16,187 nt of DNA, taken from NCBI GenBank assembly GCA_001872925.1, contig MNYD01000110.1:1-16187 (forward strand). Direction: 5' to 3'. The notes beneath the pieces were generated by a model. It was not told the origin of the DNA. It did not search any database and saw only the letters and a program-made list of their open reading frames with translations. Each line of letters starts with the position of its first letter. Positions within the stretch are counted from its first letter, which is position 1. The position numbers were made by a program, and so were the translations under genes. This DNA comes from Dehalococcoidia bacterium CG2_30_46_19 (GTDB taxonomy: Bacteria; Chloroflexota; Dehalococcoidia; GIF9; AB-539-J10). This document shows positions 6,549-12,433 of the stretch, in pieces.

Positions 6549-7331
6549 ATGAAGATATTAGTTACCAATGATGATGGAATTGACTCACCTGGTCTCTGGG
6601 CGGTAGTTGAGGAACTTCGTCGGGTGGGGGAGGTGGTGGTTGTAGCCCCTCAAAGTGAGCAGAGTGGGGTAGGGACTTCGGTAAATTTGCGCCGTGCCGT
6701 GAAGGTATTTCCACAGGCAAGAGGGAAAGGAATTTATACTACCGATGGTACACCGGTCGATTGCGTCATTATAGCCTTCAGGGCTTTATTTCCCGGGGAA
6801 ATAGACCTCGTCGTTTCAGGCATCAATAGAGGTCCTAACATAGGATATGATGTTTTTGTTTCGGGTACTGTGGCGGGCGCCTTGGCGGGATATTTCCACG
6901 GTGTGCCTGCTCTTGCCGTTTCGGTAGATTCTTACGGAGAAGTGGATTTCGAAGCTGCTGCTAAATTAACTGCTCTGTTTGCGGACAGAGTAAAGAAAGG
7001 CGATTTGCCCAGGGAAACTTTGATGAATGTTAACCTACCTAACTTGTCCCTGGGGGAGATAAGGGGAATAGAAATTACAAAATTAGGCAAGCAAAGCCAC
7101 TGTGGTGAGATAAAAAAGGTATTAAGTGGTGAAAATGAAGGCTATATCATCGTGAAGGATAAAGTGATAGGCGAGATAGATGCGGGCAGTGATGCCTGGG
7201 CATTAGAGCAGAAAAGAATTTCCATTACCCCATTGCTTCCAAATCCTTGGGGTAACAAATCAGGCAATTCTTTGCAGGAGTTGGCTCGGGATATTTTCAG
7301 CGTATTGGTCAATGCGCCTATCACGAGATAG
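6549..7331 (+). CDS. surE: SurE, 5'/3'-nucleotidase
   Basis: 260-aa metal-dependent nucleoside monophosphate phosphatase of the SurE family (typically 250-270 aa), linked to stationary-phase survival. The opening KILVTNDDGIDSPGL carries the metal-binding Asp8-Asp9. APQSEQSGVGTSV provides the next metal ligand region. The third active-site block is VSGINRGPNIGYDVFVSGTV followed by AGA. No ribosome site precedes the ATG (ATTCATTT), and a TTGACA-type promoter lies just upstream, consistent with a leaderless transcript. The gene is divergent from the MtnX-like phosphatase and precedes the tRNA cluster, which has its own promoter. Confidence 0.96.
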   Translation: MKILVTNDDGIDSPGLWAVVEELRRVGEVVVVAPQSEQSGVGTSVNLRRAVKVFPQARGKGIYTTDGTPVDCVIIAFRALFPGEIDLVVSGINRGPNIGYDVFVSGTVAGALAGYFHGVPALAVSVDSYGEVDFEAAAKLTALFADRVKKGDLPRETLMNVNLPNLSLGEIRGIEITKLGKQSHCGEIKKVLSGENEGYIIVKDKVIGEIDAGSDAWALEQKRISITPLLPNPWGNKSGNSLQELARDIFSVLVNAPITR

Positions 7332-7336
7332 GTTAA

Positions 7337-7365
7337 TTGACATCGACTTAGTTGTGCATTATTCT
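7337..7365 (+). promoter_or_regulatory. Promoter of the four-tRNA cluster
   Basis: Perfect -35 TTGACA (7337-7342), 17-bp spacer and -10 TATTCT (7360-7365). It ends 29 bp before tRNA-Phe, so transcription would start near 7372. It is the best sigma-70-type promoter in the window, as expected for stable RNA. Confidence 0.7.
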
Positions 7366-7394
7366 AATTATGCCCTTTTAACATGGTGTTTTAT

Positions 7395-7467
<73 letters not shown>

Positions 7468-7482
7468 CTGTTTAAGTTATAT

Positions 7483-7567
7483 GCCGAAGTGGCGGAATGG
7501 TAGACGCGGCAGTCTCAAAAACTGTTGGGGGGCAACTCCTGTGTCGGTTCGAATCCGACCTTCGGCA
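7483..7567 (+). tRNA. tRNA-Leu (CAA)
   Basis: Acceptor stem GCCGAAG pairs with CTTCGGC, discriminator A. The anticodon loop CTCAAAA gives anticodon CAA (reads UUG). The 85-nt length reflects the long variable arm of a class II tRNA, and the T loop is GTTCGAATC. CCA is not encoded. Confidence 0.96.
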
Positions 7568-7576
7568 GTGATATAA

Positions 7577-7647
7577 TGCCGAGTTGTGTAGTGGTAGCAC
7601 GGGGGACTTTGGATCCCTAAGCCCTGGTTCGAATCCAGGCTCGGCAG
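7577..7647 (+). tRNA. tRNA-Gln (TTG)
   Basis: Acceptor stem TGCCGAG pairs with CTCGGCA (the U1-A72 pair is usual for tRNA-Gln), discriminator G. Anticodon loop CTTTGGA gives anticodon UUG, and the T arm contains GTTCGAATC. CCA is not encoded. Confidence 0.95.
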
Positions 7648-7660
7648 CTTAATTAAGTAT

Positions 7661-7732
7661 TCCCCGGTAGCTCAATGGTAGAGTAGGCGGCTGTTAACCG
7701 TTTGGTTGTAGGTTCGAATCCTACCCGGGGAG
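7661..7732 (+). tRNA. tRNA-Asn (GTT)
   Basis: Acceptor stem TCCCCGG pairs with CCGGGGA, discriminator G. Anticodon GTT lies in CGGCTGTTAACCG, and the T arm contains GGTTCGAATCC. The anticodon stem has two G-U pairs. CCA is not encoded. Confidence 0.96.
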
Positions 7733-7769
7733 CATATTTTTAAATAGTAACAAAACGGGATTGGAGGAG

Positions 7770-7778
7770 TGATATAAT
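7770..7778 (+). promoter_or_regulatory. Extended -10 promoter of the MtrA-like/cysteine-domain cluster
   Basis: TGATATAAT, a perfect extended -10 and the same nine bases as the rplU promoter. No convincing -35 is seen. Transcription would start near 7785, about 30 bases before the MtrA-like fusion gene, whose AGGAGG site is at 7801-7806. Confidence 0.5.
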
Positions 7779-7815
7779 AAGCTGAATATTAGAGTAGGAA
7801 AGGAGGCCCGGGTTG

Positions 7816-9333
7816 ATGAGTGCTGTTGAGCTACTGAATATCAGGGGAAGTTGTTGTCTGGAAACGGCTGGAGTTCGTCAGCATCTCGAAGATTTAATGC
7901 CTGGAAATACTCTCAAAATATTTTTTGACCCTCCGCTTCGGCAGAATATGGAAAATCTTGCAGCCGAAGAAAACTGCGAAATCCTGCACCTAGCTGATGA
8001 AGGAGAATCACTCACAACGACCATCCGGAAAAAGGCATCTACTACTAAAATGTTAAAGGTTAGTCCCGTAGCAGACTATCCCACAGAGGAAGGTTGTTTT
8101 CTTCGGGGAAACCATTACTCACCACTGGCTGTGGTCGTGTTGCTGAATGCGCCTTATGGGACTATGCCACCTGAGGTGAAAAGTATCCCCTCAGAGGTCG
8201 ATAAGTTGGTAAGGTCAGCCATAGAAACCGGAGCTGCACTGTCAGGTACACTGCAGACGGAGAATATTGGAATAGAGAAGGTCGTCTGCAACATAGTGGG
8301 TAACCCCAATATCCGCTATATAGTTCTTTGTGGAGTTGATGTGGAGGGGCATCATACCGGGGATGCCGTTAGGGCGCTCGTGGAAAATGGGATTAATGAA
8401 AGGCGAACCATCGTTGGTTCAACGGCGGTGACTCCCTATCTTTTGAATGTTCCCAGGAAAGCAATTGAGCGCTTTAGAAAGCAGGTTAGGTTAATCAACC
8501 TTATAGGGGAAATGAATCCTGAGGTGATAAGCAAGGCTGTCTGGTCTTGCTATCAGGAGAAGCCCACCCCGTTTTTGAATTATATGCTATCTGACCCAGG
8601 CGCTTACCCTGAGAAGCCTATATCCTGCAGGCTAAGCTGGAGAGTCAAACAACCGGAGAGCATCGAGAAATGGGAACTTGAAGACCTAGTCAAAGGGATT
8701 GAGGGAGAAGAAAAAGCAGCATCAATTTCCCGAAAGAAGGAGGTAATGATAAAGGTAAGTGAACCTGAGGTTGCCGCCATAGCTAGCCATCTTTCAAGAA
8801 TAGCTGAGGAGCTGTCCCAAATCGCTAAAATCCTCCTCGGGGAAGCAGAGGCAAAGGCTATAGCACTTGTTAAGGAAGCGCCGGTGATGGAAGAAGCGAA
8901 GCCAGTCTGTGTGGTAAAAGAGGAGGCACCTGCTGTAGTCGCCCCAGCGGTTGCCGAGCTTACAGAGGAGGAGCTATATTTTCACAACCAATTGAGGGCA
9001 TACCCTGGCGTTCTGGCTGGACTTTCAGCTTGCGACAAGGATATCTGCCATAATGGCCTTTCCCTGCCAGTTGCCGTAAACTCCATTATCAAGAAGCTGA
9101 GTAAACTGAGGAAGGACATTGAGGCATCGTCTATCTCCGAGCAAAGAAGAGCGGAGTTCTTGGCCAGGATTGATGGCTTCTTAGAGGCTGCTGAGAGGTT
9201 GCCTACAGAACCGGGGCCATGTCAGAAGACCCTAGGTAACTGTACTATCGGTAAGGGATGCTTGGCCACTGGAGCAGCGGATTTGTTAAAGCAAGTCACC
9301 GAGCCAGCATCATTAACCAAATCGAGGAGGTGA
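7816..9333 (+). CDS. TusA-like / MtrA-like corrinoid protein fused to a cysteine-rich domain
   Basis: 505 aa from ATG 7816 (a TTG three bases earlier is the alternative; AGGAGG is at 7801-7806). Residues 1-60 resemble the TusA/SirA fold (ELLNIRGSCCLET, then GNTLKIFFDPP), but the CPxP motif is replaced by Cys13-Cys14-Leu-Glu. Residues ~88-255 match subunit A of methanogen tetrahydromethanopterin S-methyltransferase: TENIGIEKV, NPNIRYIVLCG, VEGHHTG and AIERFRKQV. His179 in VEGHHTG aligns with the histidine that ligates cobalt of the corrinoid in MtrA. The C-terminal membrane helix of methanogen MtrA is absent. A charged helical stretch (~300-345) and an Ala/Pro/Val/Glu linker (~350-382) lead to a cysteine-rich domain (~384-497; Cys411, 469, 476, 482) repeated in the next two genes. 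I infer a soluble methyl-corrinoid carrier with a swinging C-terminal cysteine domain. Partner and substrate are unknown. Confidence 0.8.
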   Translation: MSAVELLNIRGSCCLETAGVRQHLEDLMPGNTLKIFFDPPLRQNMENLAAEENCEILHLADEGESLTTTIRKKASTTKMLKVSPVADYPTEEGCFLRGNHYSPLAVVVLLNAPYGTMPPEVKSIPSEVDKLVRSAIETGAALSGTLQTENIGIEKVVCNIVGNPNIRYIVLCGVDVEGHHTGDAVRALVENGINERRTIVGSTAVTPYLLNVPRKAIERFRKQVRLINLIGEMNPEVISKAVWSCYQEKPTPFLNYMLSDPGAYPEKPISCRLSWRVKQPESIEKWELEDLVKGIEGEEKAASISRKKEVMIKVSEPEVAAIASHLSRIAEELSQIAKILLGEAEAKAIALVKEAPVMEEAKPVCVVKEEAPAVVAPAVAELTEEELYFHNQLRAYPGVLAGLSACDKDICHNGLSLPVAVNSIIKKLSKLRKDIEASSISEQRRAEFLARIDGFLEAAERLPTEPGPCQKTLGNCTIGKGCLATGAADLLKQVTEPASLTKSRR

Positions 9334-9337
9334 ACTT

Positions 9338-9691
9338 ATGTCTGAGTATTTTACAAATCTACTAAGGGGATACCCCGTAGTTTTGGCTGCCCTTAAGGCT
9401 TACTCTAAGGACATCTGTAGAAACTGCATTGGTTTAGAGGGCGCCAAAACCAAGGTGGAAAAGGGGCTAAAGAAATTAGGGATGGACCTAAAAGGGTCAT
9501 CACTCCCTAAGGAAGAGAAAGAGGCTCTGCTTGCCCGGATTGAGGCCTTATCCAAGGAGGCGGAAGGAATAGACTTATCTGAAGATTGCGAGTGCCAAAA
9601 GACGGCCGGTAATTGTAAGATTGGCACGGGCTGCTTTTCGCTAGGGGCATTGGACATACTAAAGCTCATCACCGAACCGGCGGCACCGTAA
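9338..9691 (+). CDS. Cysteine-rich helical protein, paralogue 1 (unknown function)
   Basis: 117 aa, a stand-alone copy of the C-terminal domain of the preceding fusion protein. I do not recognise the family. It is mostly predicted helix, with YPVVLAALKAYSKDIC, then KTKVEKGLKKL and LLARIEALSKEAE. Six cysteines are grouped at the ends: DIC-x-N-C (27, 30) and C84, C86, C93, C99 in CECQKTAGNCKIGTGC. The spacing suggests metal or Fe-S binding between the two ends of a helical hairpin; this is inferred only. No signal peptide or membrane segment is seen. The ribosome site AGGAGG overlaps the stop codon of the fusion gene, and the ATG follows that stop by four bases, so translation is probably coupled. 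Confidence 0.85.
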   Translation: MSEYFTNLLRGYPVVLAALKAYSKDICRNCIGLEGAKTKVEKGLKKLGMDLKGSSLPKEEKEALLARIEALSKEAEGIDLSEDCECQKTAGNCKIGTGCFSLGALDILKLITEPAAP

Positions 9692-9746
9692 ACCATGGTG
9701 GCTATCGACTGCAACTCAAAAGTAATCAGTAAAAGGGAGGTGCAAT

Positions 9747-10100
9747 ATGACAGTGGCGGCTTTTGAAAACCAGCTCTTAGGCTATAGGGCTGCATTAGGT
9801 GGTCTTGAAGCTCTAGCCAGGGACATCTGCGTAAACTGCATTACTCTGGAAGCGGCGAAAACAAAGGTAGAGAAGGGCTTAAAGAAGCTGGCCAGGGATA
9901 TAGAAGCTGAATCTATTCCCTGCGCTGAGACCAAGGGAAACCTTAAAGCCCGGCTAGATATACTTTCCAAGGCTGCTGATGAACTAGCTATTGCCGAAGA
10001 TACCAGTTGTCAGAAGACGGCTGGTGTTTGCAAGATGGGAGCAGCATGTTTTGCTACTGGTGCGGTGGATTTGTTAAAGCTTGTTCCTGCAGCCGAATGA
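9747..10100 (+). CDS. Cysteine-rich helical protein, paralogue 2 (unknown function)
   Basis: 117 aa, same length and layout as the preceding gene, with roughly half of aligned positions identical by eye. Conserved features are DIC-x-N-C (Cys28, Cys31), AKTKVEKGLKKL, LKARLDILSKAAD and CQKTAGVCKMGAACF (Cys88, 95, 101). An extra Cys59 sits in the middle, while the Cys84 position of paralogue 1 is not cysteine. ATG 9747 follows GGGAGG with good spacing. It lies 55 bp after paralogue 1. The tandem copies imply duplication of an independent domain. Function is not known; metal or Fe-S binding is a guess from the cysteines. Confidence 0.85.
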   Translation: MTVAAFENQLLGYRAALGGLEALARDICVNCITLEAAKTKVEKGLKKLARDIEAESIPCAETKGNLKARLDILSKAADELAIAEDTSCQKTAGVCKMGAACFATGAVDLLKLVPAAE

Positions 10101-10102
10101 GG

Positions 10103-10125
10103 CCTATAGGATAATTTGCGCAAAT
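10103..10125. repeat. Two adjacent perfect palindromes
   Basis: CCTATAGG (10103-10110) and ATTTGCGCAAAT (10114-10125) are both perfect palindromes, three bases apart. They lie between the second cysteine paralogue and the zinc-ribbon gene. They could be an operator for internal expression or an RNA structure; chance cannot be ruled out for the shorter one. Confidence 0.4.
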
Positions 10126-10141
10126 CTCAGAAATAAAAAAG

Positions 10142-10399
10142 ATGGCAAAGTTAGTTTGTCAGGTATGTAAAGCGGAACGGGATGTACCTGTTGTCCATTG
10201 CGGTCCCGGTGTGCTAACTGTTTGCGGATATTACCTTAACTGTCCGGCCAAGGGACATACTGAGCGCATAGACCTGCCGAAGCATTGCGGCAAGCCTATG
10301 AAGTACGTTGAATTAGAAGTAAGTCTTGACCTCAGGCTGCCAACGCTGGTGCTGGACGCTCTTGAGCGTCGCGGTGGGTCGGGCAAAGCACATGGTTAG
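10142..10399 (+). CDS. Small zinc-ribbon-like protein, 85 aa
   Basis: Cysteine-rich protein of unknown function. MAKLVCQVCKAERDVP carries a CxxC pair (Cys6, Cys9). HC at 19-20, Cys28, Cys34 and the later KHCGKPM (His48, Cys49) complete a likely double zinc ribbon or rubredoxin-like knuckle. HCGKPM motifs of this type occur in small metal-binding proteins, but I cannot name the family. The C-terminal 30 residues lack cysteines. No Shine-Dalgarno is evident before the ATG (only AAAAAAG), unlike its neighbours. It lies 41 bp after the cysteine paralogues in the same direction, so a related role in metal or redox handling is plausible. Confidence 0.75.
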   Translation: MAKLVCQVCKAERDVPVVHCGPGVLTVCGYYLNCPAKGHTERIDLPKHCGKPMKYVELEVSLDLRLPTLVLDALERRGGSGKAHG

Positions 10400-10463
10400 T
10401 GTACGTTTACAATGGCCATAGCCGCTGCCCATCACGGACTTTTTATGAAAGGAGGTAAGAAAA

Positions 10464-10601
10464 ATGGCAAAAAGAACTTGCGAGCTCAGCAAAAAGAAGA
10501 TCATGTTTCCTGAAGACTGTAAGGACTGTACCTACCTAAAGCCTCGTGGCAAGATACTGTGTTGCAGTTACAAGCCTGGCGAAGCGAAAAAGGCTTCGTA
10601 G
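10464..10601 (+). CDS. 45-aa cysteine-rich protein
   Basis: A small gene opening MAKRTCELSKKKIMFPEDC and ending PGEAKKAS. Five cysteines (6, 19, 22, 33, 34) include CKDC and a CC pair, and the protein is lysine-rich. GGAGGT (10451-10456) lies seven bases before ATG 10464, a strong ribosome site that supports it as a real gene. It is the last gene before the terminator at 10667. Like the gene before it, the product begins MAK and has a cysteine close to the N-terminus, which may indicate a zinc-binding knuckle. Function is unknown. Confidence 0.7.
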   Translation: MAKRTCELSKKKIMFPEDCKDCTYLKPRGKILCCSYKPGEAKKAS

Positions 10602-10666
10602 CGTTCTCCCCTTTTAGACATTTTAATGGCGATAACCAAGCTCATAGTCAAAAAAGTTCGGATTTT

Positions 10667-10687
10667 CCCCGGCCCGGGGAGCTTTTT
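10667..10687 (+). terminator. Rho-independent terminator of the cysteine-domain cluster
   Basis: Stem CCCCG (10667-10671) and CGGGG (10675-10679) with loop GCC, followed by AGC and TTTTT. It closes the plus-strand cluster and lies 30 bp from the end of the convergent hpf gene, which it may also serve. Confidence 0.75.
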
Positions 10688-10717
10688 AAAATAGTAACAA
10701 TTTCCGCTAGTTGTTTG

Positions 10718-11260
10718 TTATCCGACCTCAGGCTCTATCAATCCATAATTGCCATCCTTACGGTGATATAGTAGCTCGAGCTTATCGGTATCTGAATTGA
10801 TAAATAAGAAGAAATCGTGTCCTAGAAGCTCCATCTGTGTTATTGCTTCATCGGTGGACATGGGCTTGACCAGAAAATGTTTGGTTTTTACTACCTTTCT
10901 GGGAGGTTGCTCTTCAACTTCAGTTGTTATTCCCTGGCGAGCTGCCGAGATTCCCCTGCCTTTATAATAAAGCTTGCCCTTGAATCGTTTGACTCGTTGT
11001 GCTAGTGCGGCGGTGACATTATCGATAGCAGTTTGAACATCGCTGGCTCTCACTTGAGCTCTAATTAGAGTCCCTTTGCTATCAATAGTGAGCTGAGTGA
11101 TAAATCGCTCCGCCGGTAACTTTGTATCTTCTCTAGAAATCTCTAACTTCCCTTCGCTAATGATAGGTAGATAACGATTTAATCTGGCAGCTTTTTTGTT
11201 AGCGTATGCAAGCAGTGCTTCTGAAAGTTCTATATTATTGGTAATAATTTGTAGTCTCAT
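10718..11260 (-). CDS. hpf: Long-form ribosome hibernation promoting factor
   Basis: 180 aa. The N-terminal RaiA/YfiA-like domain (1-~100) binds the 30S decoding centre: MRLQIITNNIELSEALLAYA, then KAARLNRYLP. The C-terminal domain (~120-180) has the conserved dimerisation motif, KHFLVKPMSTDEAITQMELL followed by GHDFFLFINSD. That marks the long HPF type, which forms 100S ribosome dimers by itself. AGGAGG (11265-11270) precedes the ATG and overlaps the end of comF, so the genes are co-transcribed and probably coupled. HPF is expected to act in stationary phase or starvation. Confidence 0.95.
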   Translation of the reverse strand: MRLQIITNNIELSEALLAYANKKAARLNRYLPIISEGKLEISREDTKLPAERFITQLTIDSKGTLIRAQVRASDVQTAIDNVTAALAQRVKRFKGKLYYKGRGISAARQGITTEVEEQPPRKVVKTKHFLVKPMSTDEAITQMELLGHDFFLFINSDTDKLELLYHRKDGNYGLIEPEVG

Positions 11261-11269
11261 ATTTCCTCC

Positions 11270-11965
11270 TCATTCTAGAATTTCCATGGCTATGGTTAAT
11301 CCCCATATCGAAACAGCCCCATTATTCTTAAGAGCTGTAGTACAAGCTTCCAGTGTTGCTCCAGAAGTGCACACATCATCAACAAGAATGATTTGCTTAC
11401 CATTTATTTTATCACCATGACATATAAAAGCACCGGTCACATTTTCCCTTCGCTCTTTCACAGTTGTTGTTCTTACCTGAGGTTTCGCTTCTTTAACACG
11501 AATAAGGCAATCCGTGATGACCGGCAGGTTTATAAGTCTACTCAACTCTTTAGCTAAGAGGACTGATTGATTATAGCCTCGCTCTCTCAACCGCCGTGGA
11601 TGAAGAGGCACTGGAACAAGGACTTCGCCTGGCAGGGGGTTGAGTAGCAAATAATCAGCTAATAATACAGCCAGAGATGAAGATATTGCCTTCAAGTTTC
11701 GGTATTTCAGCTGGTGGATAGCCTGACGCATTGTGCCCTCAAAGCGGAAGGGGGAGCGGATTCCATCAATTTTAGTTTGCCTTTGCCGGCAGGTTGCGCA
11801 TACGACACCGTTAACCTGGGGCTTGCCGCACTTAGGGCAAAGTGGGGGCAATAATTTTGGCATGCTCTGTTGGCAATCAGAGCATAAAAAGCTCCCTGTT
11901 TTCCCACAAACGATGCACCGCTTTGGGAAAAAGGAATCTACTACTAAATCAACTAACTGGCTCAC
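11270..11965 (-). CDS. comF: ComF-family phosphoribosyltransferase-like protein
   Basis: 231 aa. An N-terminal double zinc finger (CIVCGKTGSFLCSDC, then CPKCGKPQVNGVVCATC; residues ~17-60) is followed by a phosphoribosyltransferase fold. The latter shows VPVPLHPRRLRERGYNQS and the PRPP loop ILVDDVCTSGATLEA (~190-205). This order is standard for ComF/GntX, proteins linked to DNA uptake in naturally competent bacteria. The start is GTG at 11963-11965 with little ribosome site, so the N-terminus is slightly uncertain, but the zinc finger position supports it. It lies between a small zinc-ribbon gene and hpf, and no other competence gene is in the window. Confidence 0.94.
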   Translation of the reverse strand: MSQLVDLVVDSFFPKRCIVCGKTGSFLCSDCQQSMPKLLPPLCPKCGKPQVNGVVCATCRQRQTKIDGIRSPFRFEGTMRQAIHQLKYRNLKAISSSLAVLLADYLLLNPLPGEVLVPVPLHPRRLRERGYNQSVLLAKELSRLINLPVITDCLIRVKEAKPQVRTTTVKERRENVTGAFICHGDKINGKQIILVDDVCTSGATLEACTTALKNNGAVSIWGLTIAMEILE

Positions 11966-11995
11966 GGGCAGTCAATTTTGTAATGTGGTGTGTTC

Positions 11996-12202
11996 TCAGC
12001 GGCGGCTGTGGATTGCTCCGCTGAGAATGGGTTCGTTTATGTATATTTCGCCATTCCTGATTTTTAGATTATAGCCACAATCAGGATTGGTGCATACCCA
12101 AGCTTTGTAGTGAACTGCCGCTCCTTGGCCACCAAAATCAGATAAGGGTACCAGGTCTCCTTTGCCACACTTCTGACATTTAGGGAACATCATGTTTTCC
12201 AT
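11996..12202 (-). CDS. Small zinc-ribbon protein, 68 aa
   Basis: Hypothetical protein with a four-cysteine zinc ribbon: CQKCGKGDLVPL near the N-terminus and WVCTNPDCGYNLKIRNGE in the middle. This resembles the zinc ribbons of transcription or ribosomal factors, but I cannot name a family. The frame also starts at GTG 12211, but that codon overlaps the GGGAGG ribosome site. ATG 12200-12202, eight bases after the site, is preferred. First gene of the comF-hpf unit, 30 bp upstream of comF, behind a good promoter at 12241-12269. Confidence 0.8.
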   Translation of the reverse strand: MENMMFPKCQKCGKGDLVPLSDFGGQGAAVHYKAWVCTNPDCGYNLKIRNGEIYINEPILSGAIHSRR

Positions 12203-12240
12203 GGATTCCACCTCCCAAAACCAAAATTAATGAACAATTG

Positions 12241-12269
12241 ATTGTATATCAAAGATTACAAATTGGCAA
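12241..12269 (-). promoter_or_regulatory. Promoter of the zinc-ribbon/comF/hpf operon
   Basis: On the minus strand TTGCCA (12264-12269), a 17-bp spacer and TACAAT (12241-12246). Transcription would start near 12234, about 30 bases before the first gene. Confidence 0.55.
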
Positions 12270-12324
12270 GTGAAATCCGGTTCTTTATGTTCATGTTACA
12301 AACTTATCCTCTTTGTTACTTATT

Positions 12325-12366
12325 CTTGGGATGTTAAGTGTTGTATATGAAACAAATTATCCCAAG
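12325..12366. repeat. Inverted repeat upstream of the histidine kinase
   Basis: CTTGGGAT (12325-12332) and ATCCCAAG (12359-12366) are perfect 8-bp inverted copies separated by 26 bases, lying 33 bp before the kinase -35 box. They could be a regulator site. No known operator is recognised. Confidence 0.4.
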
Positions 12367-12398
12367 GTTGCTTAATTAAGATAGATAACGGGCCTCAC

Positions 12399-12427
12399 TT
12401 GTTCAAATAACCCCATTTGTTTATAAT
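12399..12427 (+). promoter_or_regulatory. Promoter of the histidine kinase (leaderless)
   Basis: TTGTTC (12399-12404), a 17-bp spacer and a perfect TATAAT (12422-12427). Only six bases separate the -10 from the kinase ATG at 12434, so transcription should start at or next to the start codon. Confidence 0.65.
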
Positions 12428-12433
12428 CTGGTT

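Noticed and set aside
7569..7577. TGATATAAT as a promoter for tRNA-Gln
   Set aside because: Its last base is the first base of the tRNA, so transcription would start inside the gene. The cluster already has a good promoter upstream.
9400..9795. 131-aa open frame on the minus strand across the cysteine paralogues
   Set aside because: It is antisense to a convincing pair of paralogous genes with ribosome sites, and its sequence looks like a frame shadow.
11707..12074. Open frames of 60-113 aa opposite or inside comF
   Set aside because: They overlap an unambiguous comF with intact zinc fingers and PRPP loop; no ribosome site or recognisable motif was seen.
11996..12211. GTG start of the small zinc-ribbon protein
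   Set aside because: The GTG overlaps the GGGAGG ribosome site, while the ATG three codons later has proper spacing.
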